A stretch of DNA of 64,000 nucleotides from Occultella gossypii (GCF_019947135.1 NZ_JAGSHT010000025.1:1-64000); one strand, 5' to 3'; shown: positions 28,179 through 38,747, counted from the stretch's first letter. Numbers and translations are program-made. The notes: generated by a model not told the origin, from the letters alone.

Positions 28179-29780
28179 ATGAGCACCACTGGCGAAACGG
28201 GGCAGCCGCGCACCGTGGCCGCCCTCGCAGCAGCGTTCGGACTGGCAGTTCTGGACGCGCCCGACGCCGGGGCGATCACCCTCTCGGGCGTGAGTCTCGA
28301 CAATCGGACCATCTCCGACGGAGACCTGTTCGCCGCTCTGCCCGGCGCCAAGGCGCACGGTGCTGCGTTCGCCAGGAACGCCGTCGAGGCCGGCGCGGTG
28401 GCCATCCTCACCGACGCCGCGGGCGCCGACCTGATCGCCGCCGCCGGCGGCACCTCTGGCGGCGACCAGACAGGCAACGCTACGTCGGGGGTGCCCGTGC
28501 TCGTGGCGAACGACCCGCGCCTGATCCTCGGGGACGTCGCCGCCTGGGTGCACCACAACCCGGCCGGATCGGTCCGGACGTTCGCGGTCACCGGCACCAA
28601 CGGCAAGACCACCACCTCCTACCTGCTCGAGGAGATCCTCGCCGCCCTCGGTGGGCAGACCGGGCTGATCGGCACCGTGGAGCTCAAGGTCGGCCCGGAC
28701 CGGACCCCCGCCCGCCTGACCACCCCGGAGGCCCCGCAGCTGCACGGGCTGCTCACCGAGATGGTCGCGGCCGACGTCGACGCGGTTGTCATGGAGGTCT
28801 CCTCCCACGCCCTCGCCCTGCACCGTGTGGACGGCGTGGTCTTCGACGTCGTCGCGTTCACCAACCTCACCGAGGACCACCTGGACTTCCACGGCGGCAT
28901 CGAGCACTACTTCGAGGCCAAGGCCTCCCTGTTCACCCCGCAGCATGCGCGCCGCGGCGTGGTGCTCGTCGACGACGCCTGGGGCCGTCGGCTGGCCGAG
29001 CGGGCGAGCATCGACATCGTCACCGTGGGCACCGGGAAGGCCGGCCAGGACGCCGACTGGATGATCGTCATCAACCACGCGGCCGCCGACCACACGGACT
29101 TCACGATCACCCACTCCTCGGGCCGCAGCCTCTCGACCACGGTCGGACTGCCCGGCCGCTTCAACGTCGCCAACGCCGCAGTGGCACTGGTGATGGCGAT
29201 CGAGTCCGGCACCACGCCGGCCGAGCTGAACCACGCACTGCCGAATGGACTACGCGCCCGCGTCCCCGGCCGGATGGAACTCGTCGCGAACCGGCCGCGG
29301 TGCATCGTCGACTTCGCCCACAACGCGGACGCCCTGCACCTGGCGCTGGCGGCCCTGCGGCCCTCGACGAAGGGCCGGCTGTTCGTGGTGTTCGGCGCCA
29401 CCGGCGAGCGGGACCGAGGCAAGCGGGCCGTGATGGGGCGGGTCGCCGTCGAGAACGCGGATGTCGTCGTGATCACCGACGACGACCCGCACGACGAGGA
29501 TCCGGCCGCGATCCGCGCGGAGGTGATGGCCGGGGCGCTCCGGGCGCTCCCCGCGGCGCAGCGCGCCGGCCGCGGCGTGGACCTGTTCGAGGTCGCGCCA
29601 CGGCGCACCGCGATACACCGTGCCATCAGATTCGCAGGCCCGGCCGATACCGTGCTGGTAGCGGGTCGCGGCCACGAGACCCTGCAGGAGATCGCCGGGG
29701 TGGAGTACCACCTCGACGACCGGGAGGAGGTGCGCACCGCGATGTCCGAGCGGTCCCCCCAGCGCACCGAGGAGCCATGA
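28179..29780 (+). CDS. murE: UDP-MurNAc-tripeptide ligase MurE
   Basis: A 533-residue Mur ligase that adds the third residue of the stem peptide. P-loop [28 protein letters not shown] and FGATGERDRGKR. The specificity loop reads DDPH (435-438) in place of the DNPR that binds meso-diaminopimelate, so the third amino acid is probably L-lysine or L-ornithine. An Ala/Gly insert sits near residues 85-105. Start ATG 28179, 19 bases after ftsI; TAGATT at 28165-28170 could add an internal promoter. Stop overlaps murF by 4 bases. Confidence 0.96.
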   Translation: MSTTGETGQPRTVAALAAAFGLAVLDAPDAGAITLSGVSLDNRTISDGDLFAALPGAKAHGAAFARNAVEAGAVAILTDAAGADLIAAAGGTSGGDQTGNATSGVPVLVANDPRLILGDVAAWVHHNPAGSVRTFAVTGTNGKTTTSYLLEEILAALGGQTGLIGTVELKVGPDRTPARLTTPEAPQLHGLLTEMVAADVDAVVMEVSSHALALHRVDGVVFDVVAFTNLTEDHLDFHGGIEHYFEAKASLFTPQHARRGVVLVDDAWGRRLAERASIDIVTVGTGKAGQDADWMIVINHAAADHTDFTITHSSGRSLSTTVGLPGRFNVANAAVALVMAIESGTTPAELNHALPNGLRARVPGRMELVANRPRCIVDFAHNADALHLALAALRPSTKGRLFVVFGATGERDRGKRAVMGRVAVENADVVVITDDDPHDEDPAAIRAEVMAGALRALPAAQRAGRGVDLFEVAPRRTAIHRAIRFAGPADTVLVAGRGHETLQEIAGVEYHLDDREEVRTAMSERSPQRTEEP

Positions 29781-31222
29781 TCGAACTCACAGTGGCGCAG
29801 ATCGCCGCCAGCACAGGCGGGCGGGTGATCTGGCCCGAGGGGACCGGTGCGCCCACCGGCAGGCAGCCCGAGACGGCCGTCGTCACCACCGTCGTCATCG
29901 ACTCGAGGGACGCAGCACCCGGGGCGTTGTTCGTCGCGCTGCCCGGCGAGCATGTCGACGGCCACGACTATGTGGCGGGCGCCCTCGAGCGCGGCGCCGC
30001 CACGGCCCTTGTCGCCCGGCCGGTCGCCGGGGTAGCCGGCCCGTTGGTGCTCGTGCCCGACGTCCAGCACGCCCTCGGGGAGCTGGCCCGGGTGGTCCTC
30101 GCCACCCTCCGCGCCGAGCGGGAGGTGATGGTCGTCGCGATCACGGGGTCCGCCGGCAAGACGAGTACGAAGGACCTGCTCTCCCGGCTCCTCGCGCCCC
30201 TCGGGCCGCTGGTCGCGCCGGTCGGCTCGTTCAACAACGAGATCGGGCTGCCGCTGACCGTCCTGCGCGCCGACCGCGACACCGTGGCGCTGGTGCTGGA
30301 GATGGGCGCCGACGCCCCCGGAAACCTCACCTACCTCACCGGCATCGCACCACCGGACATCGCCGTCGTCCTGATGGTCGGCTCGGCCCACCTGGCCGGG
30401 TTCGGTGACCGGGACGGCATCGCGGCGGCGAAGTCCGAGCTCGTCCAGGGTCTGCGCAGCCACGGCGTCGCCGTGCTGAACGCCGACGACCCACGCGTGG
30501 CCGCGATGGCGCCGCTGGCGTCGGGGGAGCGGGTCCTGACGTTCGGGTCCACCACCCCGGGCGCCGACGTCCGCGCCACCGGGATCGGCCTCGACGAAGG
30601 GGGACACGCGACGTTCACGCTCAGGACGGCGCGGGGCGCCGCTGACGTGACCCTCGCCATGGTCGGTGCCCACCACGTCACCAACGCTCTGGCCGCCGCG
30701 ACCGTGGCACTCGAACTCGGCCGGCCGCTCGCGGAGGTCGCGGCGGTGCTCGCCGAGACGGGCCCGCTCAGCCCGCACCGGATGCACGTCTCCACCGTCG
30801 CGGGTGCCGTGAGCCTCATCGACGATGCGTACAACGCCAACCCGGACTCCATGCGCGCCGGCCTCGACGCCCTGGTCGCGATGGCGGGCCCTGGCCGGCG
30901 CAGCATCGCTGTGCTCGGCGAGATGCTCGAGCTCGGCGACACCGGCCCCGCTGAGCACGAGGCGATCGGTCGGTACGCGCATCAGCGTGGCGTCGACCGG
31001 CTCGTCGTCATCGGCGACGGAGCCGGCCCGATCGCGGCCGGAGCCATCGCCGCCGGCGCGACGGCCGCCGTCGTCAGCACGTTCGGGACCGTCGACGAGG
31101 CGATCGAGGCGCTGGGTGCCGAGCTGCGCCACGGCGACGTCGTCCTCGTCAAGTCCTCCAAGGGGGCCGGCCTGGCGCGACTCGCCGACCGCCTCACCGA
31201 ACTCGCGGAGGTTCAGCCGTGA
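29777..31222 (+). CDS. murF: UDP-MurNAc-tripeptide--D-Ala-D-Ala ligase MurF
   Basis: A 481-residue Mur ligase that adds D-alanyl-D-alanine to complete the pentapeptide. P-loop [36 protein letters not shown] and [11 protein letters not shown], all MurF signatures. Start ATG 29777 overlaps the murE stop (ATGA), and its own stop overlaps mraY (GTGA). No ddl gene is in this cluster, so D-Ala-D-Ala must come from elsewhere. Confidence 0.97.
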   Translation: MIELTVAQIAASTGGRVIWPEGTGAPTGRQPETAVVTTVVIDSRDAAPGALFVALPGEHVDGHDYVAGALERGAATALVARPVAGVAGPLVLVPDVQHALGELARVVLATLRAEREVMVVAITGSAGKTSTKDLLSRLLAPLGPLVAPVGSFNNEIGLPLTVLRADRDTVALVLEMGADAPGNLTYLTGIAPPDIAVVLMVGSAHLAGFGDRDGIAAAKSELVQGLRSHGVAVLNADDPRVAAMAPLASGERVLTFGSTTPGADVRATGIGLDEGGHATFTLRTARGAADVTLAMVGAHHVTNALAAATVALELGRPLAEVAAVLAETGPLSPHRMHVSTVAGAVSLIDDAYNANPDSMRAGLDALVAMAGPGRRSIAVLGEMLELGDTGPAEHEAIGRYAHQRGVDRLVVIGDGAGPIAAGAIAAGATAAVVSTFGTVDEAIEALGAELRHGDVVLVKSSKGAGLARLADRLTELAEVQP

Positions 31223-32301
31223 TCGCCATCCTCGCCTCCGGGGCGGTCGCCCTTCTCGTCTCCCTGTTCGGCACGCCGCTGTTCATCAGATTCCTCGTCC
31301 ACCGGAACTACGGCCAGTTCATCCGCCAGGACGGTCCGACGGCGCACTTCACCAAGCGCGGTACGCCCACCATGGGCGGTGTGGTCATCATCATGGCCAC
31401 GCTGATCGCGTATGCGTTCGCGAACGTCTTCGCCGGGAGCACGCCGAGCGCCTCGGGCCTGCTCCTGCTGTTCCTGATGGTCGGCCTCGGCATGATCGGC
31501 TTCCTCGACGACTTCATCAAGATCAGCAGGCAGCGATCGCTCGGCCTGAGCCCGAAGTGGAAGATCATCGGCCAGGGCGTGGTCGGCATCGTCTTCTCGG
31601 TCCTGGTGCTGCAGTTCCCGAACGAGCGCTGGCGCACCCCCGCGAGCACGCACATCTCGTTCTCGCGGGACCTGGGCATCGACCTCGCGTTCGCCGGCGC
31701 CGCGGTCGGGCTGATCCTGTTCGTGATCTGGGCGAACTTCCTGATCACCGCCTGGTCCAATGCCGTGAACGTCACCGACGGCCTCGACGGGCTCGCCACC
31801 GGCGCCTCGATGTTCGTGTTCGGTGCTTACATCCTGGTGACGATGTGGCAGATGAACCAGAGCTGCCAGATCCTGTCCCGCGTCGGCCAGAGCTGCTACG
31901 AGGTGCGCGACCCCCGTGACCTGGCGATCATCGCGGCGGCGATCGTCGGCGCCTGTTTCGGGTTCCTGTGGTGGAACGCGTCCCCGGCGAAGATCTTCAT
32001 GGGCGACACCGGCTCGCTGGCCCTCGGCGGTGCCCTGGCCGGCATCTCGATCCTCACCCGCACCGAGATCCTCGCCGCGATCATCGGCGGCCTGTTCGTG
32101 ATCATCGTCCTCTCCGACGTGATCCAGATCGGGGTCTTCAAGATGACCGGCCGACGGGTCTTCAAGATGGCCCCGCTGCACCACCACTTCGAGCTGATGG
32201 GCTGGGGCGAGGTCACGATCGTGATCCGGTTCTGGATCATCGCAGCGCTCTTCGTATGCGCCGGGCTCGGCATCTTCTACGCCGAATGGGTCGTCGGTTG
32301 A
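31219..32301 (+). CDS. mraY: Phospho-N-acetylmuramoyl-pentapeptide transferase MraY
   Basis: A 360-residue integral membrane enzyme with about ten helices that attaches UDP-MurNAc-pentapeptide to undecaprenyl phosphate, making lipid I. Family motifs: [18 protein letters not shown] (Asp-Asp), [25 protein letters not shown] and the histidine motif PLHHHFEL. Start GTG 31219 overlaps murF by 4 bases. Confidence 0.98.
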   Translation: MIAILASGAVALLVSLFGTPLFIRFLVHRNYGQFIRQDGPTAHFTKRGTPTMGGVVIIMATLIAYAFANVFAGSTPSASGLLLLFLMVGLGMIGFLDDFIKISRQRSLGLSPKWKIIGQGVVGIVFSVLVLQFPNERWRTPASTHISFSRDLGIDLAFAGAAVGLILFVIWANFLITAWSNAVNVTDGLDGLATGASMFVFGAYILVTMWQMNQSCQILSRVGQSCYEVRDPRDLAIIAAAIVGACFGFLWWNASPAKIFMGDTGSLALGGALAGISILTRTEILAAIIGGLFVIIVLSDVIQIGVFKMTGRRVFKMAPLHHHFELMGWGEVTIVIRFWIIAALFVCAGLGIFYAEWVVG

Positions 32302-33761
32302 GCGCCGGAGCCGCCATCGACGAACTCCGCGGGACGCGGGTCCTGGTCGCCGGCCTCGGCGCGTCCGGACTGTCCGCTGTCACCGTGCTCGCCGAACTGG
32401 GCGCAAGGGTCACCGCCGTCGACGCCGACCCGCGAGTGGGCGACCGCGTGGACCTCCCGGCCGGCGTGGCCCTGATCGCCGACGCCGACCCGGAGGCCCT
32501 CGCCGAGCGCGCGCTCGGGACCGACCCCGCCATCGTCGTCACCTCGCCCGGGTTGAACCCGCGCACCCCGGTGCTGGCCCACGCCGTCACGGCTGAGATC
32601 CCGGTCTGGAGCGAGGTCGAGCTCGCCTGGCAGATCTGCCGGCCCGACGTCGACTGGCTCACCCTCACCGGCACGAACGGCAAGACCACGACGGTCGGCA
32701 TGCTCGCCTCGATCCTGGCCGCGGCCGGCCGCAACGCGCCCGCCGTCGGGAACGTCGGCACCCCGATCGCCGAGACCGTGCTGAACTCCCGCGCAGGCGG
32801 GGCCCGGCTCGACGCCCTGGCGGTGGAGCTCTCGAGCTTCCAGCTGCACTTCACCCACTCGGTGTCACCAGTGGCCGGGGCGTGCCTGAACATCGCCGAC
32901 GATCACCTCGACTGGCACGGCGGTCCCACCGAGTACGCCGCGGACAAGGCCCGGGTGTACTCGGGCGCCCGGGTGGCCTGCGTGTACAACGTGGCCGACC
33001 CGGCAACCCGCGCCATGGTCGAGACGGCCGACGTGGTCGAGGGGGCCCGCGCGGTCGGGTTCACGCTCGGTTCCCCCGGGCTCAGCGAGGTCGGTCTCGT
33101 CGAGGACGTCCTCGCGGACCGTGCGTTCGTACCGAACCGGTCCAGCCACGCCGCGGAGCTCGGCACGCTGGCCGACCTCGCGCACCTCGCCACCGGACCG
33201 CTCCCGCCGCACATCGTCGCGAACGCGCTCGCGGCCGCCGCGCTCGCGCGGGCCGCCGACGTGCCGGCGCCCGCCGTTGCGCAGGGACTGCGCTCCTACG
33301 CACCGGGCGGGCACCGGATGGAGCACGTCGCAGAGATCGACGGCGTCCGTTACGTCGACGACTCCAAGGCCACCAATGCGCATGCTGCTGCCGCAGCGCT
33401 TGCGGGCGTCGAGGAGGGCCGGGCCGTCTGGATCGCCGGCGGTCTCGCCAAGGGAGCCCGGTTCGACGACCTCGTCGCCTCGCGCCGGGACCGGCTCCGC
33501 GCCGTCGTGGTGATCGGGGTGGATCCCGAGCCCATCGTGGACGCACTTTCCCGACACGCCCCCGACCTCCCGCGAACCGTGGTGCCCGCTGGCGACACTG
33601 AGGTTATGAGGACGGCAGTGGCTCGGGCGCGTGAATACGCCCGGACGGGCGACGTGGTCCTGCTCGCGCCCGCCTGCGCCTCGATGGACCAGTTCCGGTC
33701 CTACGCCGACCGCGGGGACGCGTTCGCCGCCGCAGTGACCGATCTGGCGCAGGGTCGATGA
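32286..33761 (+). CDS. murD: UDP-MurNAc-L-alanine--D-glutamate ligase MurD
   Basis: A 491-residue Mur ligase adding D-glutamate. N-terminal UDP-binding [11 protein letters not shown]-loop [31 protein letters not shown] and [10 protein letters not shown] are all present. ATG 32286 overlaps mraY by 16 bases; TTG 32298 giving a TTGA overlap is an alternative start. The stop overlaps ftsW by 4. Confidence 0.96.
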   Translation: MGRRLSAGAAIDELRGTRVLVAGLGASGLSAVTVLAELGARVTAVDADPRVGDRVDLPAGVALIADADPEALAERALGTDPAIVVTSPGLNPRTPVLAHAVTAEIPVWSEVELAWQICRPDVDWLTLTGTNGKTTTVGMLASILAAAGRNAPAVGNVGTPIAETVLNSRAGGARLDALAVELSSFQLHFTHSVSPVAGACLNIADDHLDWHGGPTEYAADKARVYSGARVACVYNVADPATRAMVETADVVEGARAVGFTLGSPGLSEVGLVEDVLADRAFVPNRSSHAAELGTLADLAHLATGPLPPHIVANALAAAALARAADVPAPAVAQGLRSYAPGGHRMEHVAEIDGVRYVDDSKATNAHAAAAALAGVEEGRAVWIAGGLAKGARFDDLVASRRDRLRAVVVIGVDPEPIVDALSRHAPDLPRTVVPAGDTEVMRTAVARAREYARTGDVVLLAPACASMDQFRSYADRGDAFAAAVTDLAQGR

Positions 33762-35128
33762 CCACGACCGAGGCGCCGCGGCGCACTGCGACCCGCCCCG
33801 CCCGCAGGCCCACCACCGGGGCGACGACCACCCGGAGGACGACCAGCTCCGGACGGGCGGCGTCGAGCACCGGCCGCGGCACGACCACGCCGAACCGGAC
33901 CAGGGCTGCGTCGTCGGCCCGCACCGCGACCTGGAGTTCCCCGGCCACGAGCTATTACCTGGTCGGGGGGTCGACGCTGCTGCTGCTCCTGCTGGGGCTT
34001 GTGATGGTGCTGTCCGCCTCCACGGTGTACTCGCTGCGGGACTCGGCTGGGGCCACCCCTTTCTCGGACTTCCTCAACCAGGCGAAGTTCGCGCTCGTTG
34101 CCGCGCCGGTCGCCTACGGAATCTCCCGGCTGCCTCCCACCTGGATCCGCAGACTGGCCTGGCTCGGCATGATCGGTGCCCTCGGGCTTCAGATGCTGGT
34201 GTTCACGCCGCTGTCGTTGGAGGCCACCGGCGGCAACTCCGGCTGGATCCGGATCGGTCCGCAGAACCTGCAGCCGGCCGAGTTCTCCAAGCTGGCGCTG
34301 GCGGTCTGGCTCGGCGCCGTGCTGGCCGCGAAGGGTCCGCTGCTGAAGAAGTGGTCGCACGTGCTGATGCCGGCGGTGCTCGTGGCGGGCATGTTCCTCG
34401 GAATCGTGGTCTACACCCATGACCTCGGCACCGCCCTGATTCTGATCGCTCTGGTGGCAGGTGCGCTCTGGGTCGCCGGCGTGCCGATGTCCATGTTCTC
34501 GGTCGCGGGTGCGGGTGTCACCGCAGCCGTGTTCTTCCTCGTGGTCTCGTCCGACAGCCGCCGCAACCGGATCCTCGGCTTCCTCTCCCCGGAGACCGTC
34601 GACCCGATGGGCCTCGGGTTGCAGCCGCGGCACGCGCTCGGCGGGCTCGGCACCGGTGGCATCTCCGGAGTGGGTCTCGGTGGCTCCCGGGAGAAGTGGC
34701 TCTGGCTGCCCGAAGGGCACAACGACTTCATCTTCGCGATCATCGGCGAGGAGCTCGGCCTGCTCGGCACACTCCTCGTGCTCGTCCTGTTCGCCGCGCT
34801 CGCGGTCGGGCTGACCCGGATCATCAAGCGGCACCCGGACCCGTTCGTGAAGATCACCACCGCCGCGATCGGCTGCTGGATCATCGGCCAGGCGCTCGTC
34901 AACATCGGCGTGGTGATCGGGGTGCTCCCGGTGGTCGGGCTGCCGTTGCCGCTCGTCTCCGCCGGTGGTTCGGCGCTGGTCACCACGCTCGCCGCGCTCG
35001 GCATCGTGCTCGCGTTCGCTCGCACGGAACCCGGGGCGAAGGAGGCGCTCGCCGCCCGCAAGGCGTCGGTGCGCCGGTCGCTCGCCGTGATCGCGCCCCG
35101 GCTGGCCTCGGGTAAGGCACGTGGCTGA
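33758..35128 (+). CDS. ftsW: Peptidoglycan glycosyltransferase FtsW
   Basis: A 456-residue SEDS polymerase with about ten membrane helices after a 62-residue Thr/Arg/Ala-rich cytoplasmic tail. Signatures: GNSGWIRIGPQNLQPAEFSKLA, with the catalytic-type Asp in THDLGTALIL, FAIIGEELGLLG and PLPLVSAGGSALV. It polymerises lipid II at the septum with FtsI. The N-terminal tail is longer than in E. coli FtsW. ATG 33758 overlaps murD (ATGA); the stop overlaps murG by 8 bases. Confidence 0.97.
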   Translation: MTTTEAPRRTATRPARRPTTGATTTRRTTSSGRAASSTGRGTTTPNRTRAASSARTATWSSPATSYYLVGGSTLLLLLLGLVMVLSASTVYSLRDSAGATPFSDFLNQAKFALVAAPVAYGISRLPPTWIRRLAWLGMIGALGLQMLVFTPLSLEATGGNSGWIRIGPQNLQPAEFSKLALAVWLGAVLAAKGPLLKKWSHVLMPAVLVAGMFLGIVVYTHDLGTALILIALVAGALWVAGVPMSMFSVAGAGVTAAVFFLVVSSDSRRNRILGFLSPETVDPMGLGLQPRHALGGLGTGGISGVGLGGSREKWLWLPEGHNDFIFAIIGEELGLLGTLLVLVLFAALAVGLTRIIKRHPDPFVKITTAAIGCWIIGQALVNIGVVIGVLPVVGLPLPLVSAGGSALVTTLAALGIVLAFARTEPGAKEALAARKASVRRSLAVIAPRLASGKARG

Positions 35129-36266
35129 CCTCAGCGTGGTCCTGGCCGGTGGTGGCACGGCCGGACACGTCAACCCGCTGCTCGCCACCGCCGCGGAACT
35201 GCGCCGCCAGGACCGGGACACCCGCATCCTCGTGCTCGGCACCGCCGAGGGCCTCGAGGCGGACCTGGTGCCCGCGGCGGGTCTGGACCTGACCGTCATT
35301 CCGAAGGTGCCGCTGCCGCGCCGCCCCTCCACCGAGTGGCTGGCGTTCCCCGGCCGGTGGCGCGCCGCCGTCCGGGCTGCCGCCGCCGCCTTGGACGCCG
35401 TCGACGCCGACGTCGTGGTGGGCTTCGGTGGCTACGTCGCCACGCCCGCCTACATCGCGGCTCGACGGCGGGGCGTACCGATCGTGGTGCACGAACAGAA
35501 CGCACGTCCCGGCCTGGCGAACCGCGTCGGCGCGAGGTTCGCGGCCGCCGTCGGCGTGACCTTCCCCGGCACCCCGCTGCCGGGCGCCAAGCTCGTGGGA
35601 CTGCCACTGCGACCCGCGATCGCCGACCTCGTCGCAGCCCGAGCCACCGACGCGGCCGGCGCCGCTCGGCACGGGGCGCAGCGCCTCGGGCTGGACCCCG
35701 AGCGGGCCACGGTGGTCGTCACGGGCGGCTCGCTCGGCGCCCTCCGGCTGAACACTGCCGTGCCGCAGGTCGCGGGCGAACTCGTCGACGCCGGTGCCCA
35801 GGTGCTGCACCTGACCGGCCGAGGCAAGTCGGAGACCGTCACGCGAGCCCTGGCCGACGTCGGCGAGGCCGTGCGGGCCAACTACCACGTGCGCGAGTAC
35901 CTGGCCGAGATGGAGGACGCACTCGCCTGTGCGGATCTCGTCATCGCGCGCTCCGGCGCCGGCACGGTCAGTGAGCTGACCGCCCTCGGTATTCCCGCCG
36001 TGTACGTGCCGCTGCCCGTGGGCAACGGCGAGCAGCGCCTGAACGCGGCCGCGACCGTGACCGCCGGTGGCGGCATCGTTGTTCCGGACGCGGACCTCAC
36101 CGGTGCCTGGTTGAGCGAACGGGTGCTGCCGCTCGTCGCCGACGCCGACCGGCTCGCAGAGATGGGCCGCCGGGCCGCCTCCGTGGGCGTCCGGGACGGC
36201 GCCGCGCGCCTCACCAGCCTGGTGCTGAAGGTAGCCCGCCGCGGCGAGCCCGGGTCGCCGGCATGA
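35121..36266 (+). CDS. murG: UDP-GlcNAc--lipid I transferase MurG
   Basis: A 381-residue GT28 glycosyltransferase converting lipid I to lipid II on the inner membrane face. The two glycine-rich loops are GGGTAGHVNPLLA near the N-terminus and VTGGSLGALRLN in the second domain; VGFGGYVATPAYIAARRRG, HEQNARPGLANR and ARSGAGTVSELTALG are also typical. GTG 35121 overlaps ftsW; the stop overlaps murC (ATGA). Confidence 0.97.
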   Translation: MADLSVVLAGGGTAGHVNPLLATAAELRRQDRDTRILVLGTAEGLEADLVPAAGLDLTVIPKVPLPRRPSTEWLAFPGRWRAAVRAAAAALDAVDADVVVGFGGYVATPAYIAARRRGVPIVVHEQNARPGLANRVGARFAAAVGVTFPGTPLPGAKLVGLPLRPAIADLVAARATDAAGAARHGAQRLGLDPERATVVVTGGSLGALRLNTAVPQVAGELVDAGAQVLHLTGRGKSETVTRALADVGEAVRANYHVREYLAEMEDALACADLVIARSGAGTVSELTALGIPAVYVPLPVGNGEQRLNAAATVTAGGGIVVPDADLTGAWLSERVLPLVADADRLAEMGRRAASVGVRDGAARLTSLVLKVARRGEPGSPA

Positions 36267-37636
36267 GGGTCCACTTCATCGCGATCGGCGGTGCCGGGAT
36301 GTCCGTGGTCGCCGAGCTCATGCTTGCCCGTGGGCACGAGGTCAGTGGCTCGGACTCCCAGGCCTCCGACGTCCTGGACCGGCTCGGCCGGCTCGGCGCG
36401 CAGGTGCACGTCGGCCACGACCCGGCGCACGTCGCCGGGGTGGACCTGGTGGTGATCTCGTCCGCGATCCGCCCGGACAACCCGGAGTTGCGCGCGGCCG
36501 AGGCTGCCGGCATCGAGGTGATCCACCGGTCCCAGGGGCTCGCCCTCGCCGCCGCGGACACCGACTTCGTGGCCGTCGCCGGCGCCCACGGCAAGACCAC
36601 CACCTCCGCCATGCTCGCGGTGGCGTTGCGCGAGGCCGGGCTGGACCCCTCGTTCGCGATCGGTGGGCGCGTGCTCGCCCTCGGCACCGGCGCACACCTG
36701 GGCGCGGGCTCCGTGTTCGTGGCGGAGGCCGACGAGTCCGACGGCTCATTCCTGAACTACACCCCGCGCGTTGCGATCGTCACGAACATCGAACCCGACC
36801 ACCTCGACCACTACGGCACGGCAGCGGCGTTCGAGGCGGCGTTCGACGAGTTCGCAGCCCGGGTCCGCCCCGATGGCGCCGTGATCGCTTGCGCGGACGA
36901 CGACGGCGCGCGACGGTTCACCGAGCGCGCGCGTGCCGCGGGGATCCGCGTGGTCACGTACGGGCTGGCGGCGGACGCGGACGTGCGGATCGTCGACCCC
37001 GAGCTCGGCGTGGGTTCGTCCTCCTGCCGGCTGCGCTCTGCCGGCGGGGAGTTCGAGCTGGACCTGGCCGTCCCCGGAGCGCACAACGTCGCGAACGCGA
37101 CGGCCGCGTGGTGCGCCGGGCTGGAGCTGGGCGTGGACCCGGCCGCCATGGCGAGCGGCCTCGCAACGTTCAGCGGGACGGCCCGCCGGTTCGAGGACAG
37201 GGGCACCGTGGCCGGTGTCCGGGTGATCGACGACTACGCGCACAACCCGACCAAGGTCGGCGCCGCCGTCGCGACCGCGCGCCGCGCCGCCGGGTCGGGG
37301 CGGGTCATCGTCCTGTTCCAGCCGCACCTGTTCTCGCGCACCGAGGCGTTCGCCGCCGAGTTCGCCGACGCCCTCACCGGCGCAGACGAGGTGGTGCTGA
37401 CGTCGATCTACCCGGCCCGGGAGGATCCGCGGCCCGGTGTCACCTCCGCCCTCATCACCGACCGCCTGCCCGGGTCGCGCTACGTGCCCGACCATCTCGA
37501 GGCGGCCCACGCCGTCGCCACCGCGGCGCGTCGCGGGGACCTGGTCGTCACCATCGGCGCCGGGGACGTCACTCGGCTCGGACCCGTGATCCTCGCGGAC
37601 CTCGCCGGGCGCGAGGGATCGGGGGAGGCGCGATGA
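36263..37636 (+). CDS. murC: UDP-MurNAc--L-alanine ligase MurC
   Basis: A 457-residue Mur ligase adding L-alanine, the first stem-peptide residue. HFIAIGGAGMSVVAEL, P-loop AGAHGKTTTSAML, EADESDGSF, NIEPDHLDHYG and DDYAHNPTKVGA. In E. coli murC lies before ddlB; here both ddl and murB are missing from the cluster, as in other actinobacteria. The stop overlaps ftsQ (ATGA). Confidence 0.97.
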   Translation: MRVHFIAIGGAGMSVVAELMLARGHEVSGSDSQASDVLDRLGRLGAQVHVGHDPAHVAGVDLVVISSAIRPDNPELRAAEAAGIEVIHRSQGLALAAADTDFVAVAGAHGKTTTSAMLAVALREAGLDPSFAIGGRVLALGTGAHLGAGSVFVAEADESDGSFLNYTPRVAIVTNIEPDHLDHYGTAAAFEAAFDEFAARVRPDGAVIACADDDGARRFTERARAAGIRVVTYGLAADADVRIVDPELGVGSSSCRLRSAGGEFELDLAVPGAHNVANATAAWCAGLELGVDPAAMASGLATFSGTARRFEDRGTVAGVRVIDDYAHNPTKVGAAVATARRAAGSGRVIVLFQPHLFSRTEAFAAEFADALTGADEVVLTSIYPAREDPRPGVTSALITDRLPGSRYVPDHLEAAHAVATAARRGDLVVTIGAGDVTRLGPVILADLAGREGSGEAR

Positions 37637-38616
37637 GGGCGCCCGCGAAGCCCCGCCAGAGCGCCGCCGCGGCGACCGCGAAGCCCAAGCCGTCCGCGAA
37701 GCGCACGTCATCCGCGAAGCCCAAGGCGACAGGTCCGGCGAGCGCGAAGCCCAAGCCGCCCGACCGGACGACGGACACGACGACCGAGAAGCCCGCGGCG
37801 CCGAAGCAGTCGGTGACGACGAGCGCGCAGCCGACCTCCGCCGTCGTGGGCGGTTCGCCGGCGAGCCGGGTCAGCGGGCAGTTCGCTGAGCGGGTGGCCG
37901 AGCGCAGGTCCGCCCGGCGTCGGCTGCGCTGGCGCACCATCGCCTGGATCGTCGCGGCCGTCCTGGTCGTCGCGGGGCTCGGCGCTCTGGTGCTGTACTC
38001 ACCGGTGCTCGCCCTCGCCGAGGACGAGATCACGATCACCGGGACCACCGAGATCGTCACCGACGCCCAGGTCCGCGAGGTCGTCCAGGCCCAGGCCGGG
38101 GTACCGCTCGCCCGCCTCGACACCGGCGCCATGGCCGACGGGATCGAATCACTGACCGGGGTGCTGGACGTGCGGATCAGCCGGGTCTGGCCGTCCGGCG
38201 TGGAGGTCGCGGTCGAGCCCCGGATCCCGGTCGCCAGCGTGGCCGCCGACGGCGGTGGGTTCGCACTCCTGGACGTCGAGGGTGTGGAACTGGCGCACAC
38301 CGAGGCGCCGACCGAGGCGCTGCCGGTCATCACCGTGCCGCTCGGCGAGGAGGGCACCGCCGAGTCCCTGCAGGCGGTCCTGACTGTGCTCTCACAGCTG
38401 CCACCGGACCTGCTCGCCCAGGTCGCCGACGCCGGTGCGCAGACCCCGAACCAGGTCCGGTTCACCCTGACCGACGGTGCCGAGGTGATCTGGGGGAGCG
38501 CCGACGACGGCGACCTCAAGGTAGCCGTGCTGACCACCCTGCGCAGCGTCCCCGCGGCCGTTCCCCCGGCTGTCTACGACATCTCAGCGCCGCTCAGTCC
38601 GATCACGCGGGACTGA
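37633..38616 (+). CDS. ftsQ: Cell division protein FtsQ
   Basis: A 327-residue bitopic divisome protein. A 90-residue Lys/Ala/Pro/Ser-rich cytoplasmic tail with repeated AKPK-like units, a membrane helix (about 101-122), a POTRA domain starting ITITGTTEIVTDAQVREVV and a beta domain. It scaffolds FtsL/FtsB and regulates septal synthesis. ATG 37633 overlaps murC by 4 bases and ends the overlapping chain; 238 non-coding bases to ftsZ follow. Confidence 0.94.
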   Translation: MRAPAKPRQSAAAATAKPKPSAKRTSSAKPKATGPASAKPKPPDRTTDTTTEKPAAPKQSVTTSAQPTSAVVGGSPASRVSGQFAERVAERRSARRRLRWRTIAWIVAAVLVVAGLGALVLYSPVLALAEDEITITGTTEIVTDAQVREVVQAQAGVPLARLDTGAMADGIESLTGVLDVRISRVWPSGVEVAVEPRIPVASVAADGGGFALLDVEGVELAHTEAPTEALPVITVPLGEEGTAESLQAVLTVLSQLPPDLLAQVADAGAQTPNQVRFTLTDGAEVIWGSADDGDLKVAVLTTLRSVPAAVPPAVYDISAPLSPITRD

Positions 38617-38664
38617 CAGGGAGCCTGCGAATCGAACCCGCGGCGCGACACGCCCGCGTGGTGA

Positions 38665-38693
38665 TTGCCGAACGTCCCGACGGCACCTAGCGT
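38665..38693 (+). promoter_or_regulatory. Putative ftsZ promoter
   Basis: -35 TTGCCG (38665-38670), 17-base spacer, -10 TAGCGT (38688-38693). The predicted start near 38700 gives an mRNA leader of about 155 bases that contains the inverted repeat at 38717-38747. Confidence 0.55.
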
Positions 38694-38716
38694 CATCTGC
38701 ATCGAGAAAATGACAT

Positions 38717-38747
38717 AACTCTAAACCTCAGGTTGAGGTTGAGAGTT
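38717..38747 (+). repeat. Inverted repeat in the ftsZ leader
   Basis: Two 14-base arms, 38717-38730 and 38734-38747, pair at 13 of 14 positions around GGT. The inner part AACCTCA-GGT-TGAGGTT is perfect and the outer part is AACTCT/AGAGTT. A further TTGAGGGTT follows. It can be an operator or an mRNA hairpin. It is AT-richer than its surroundings. Confidence 0.85.
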
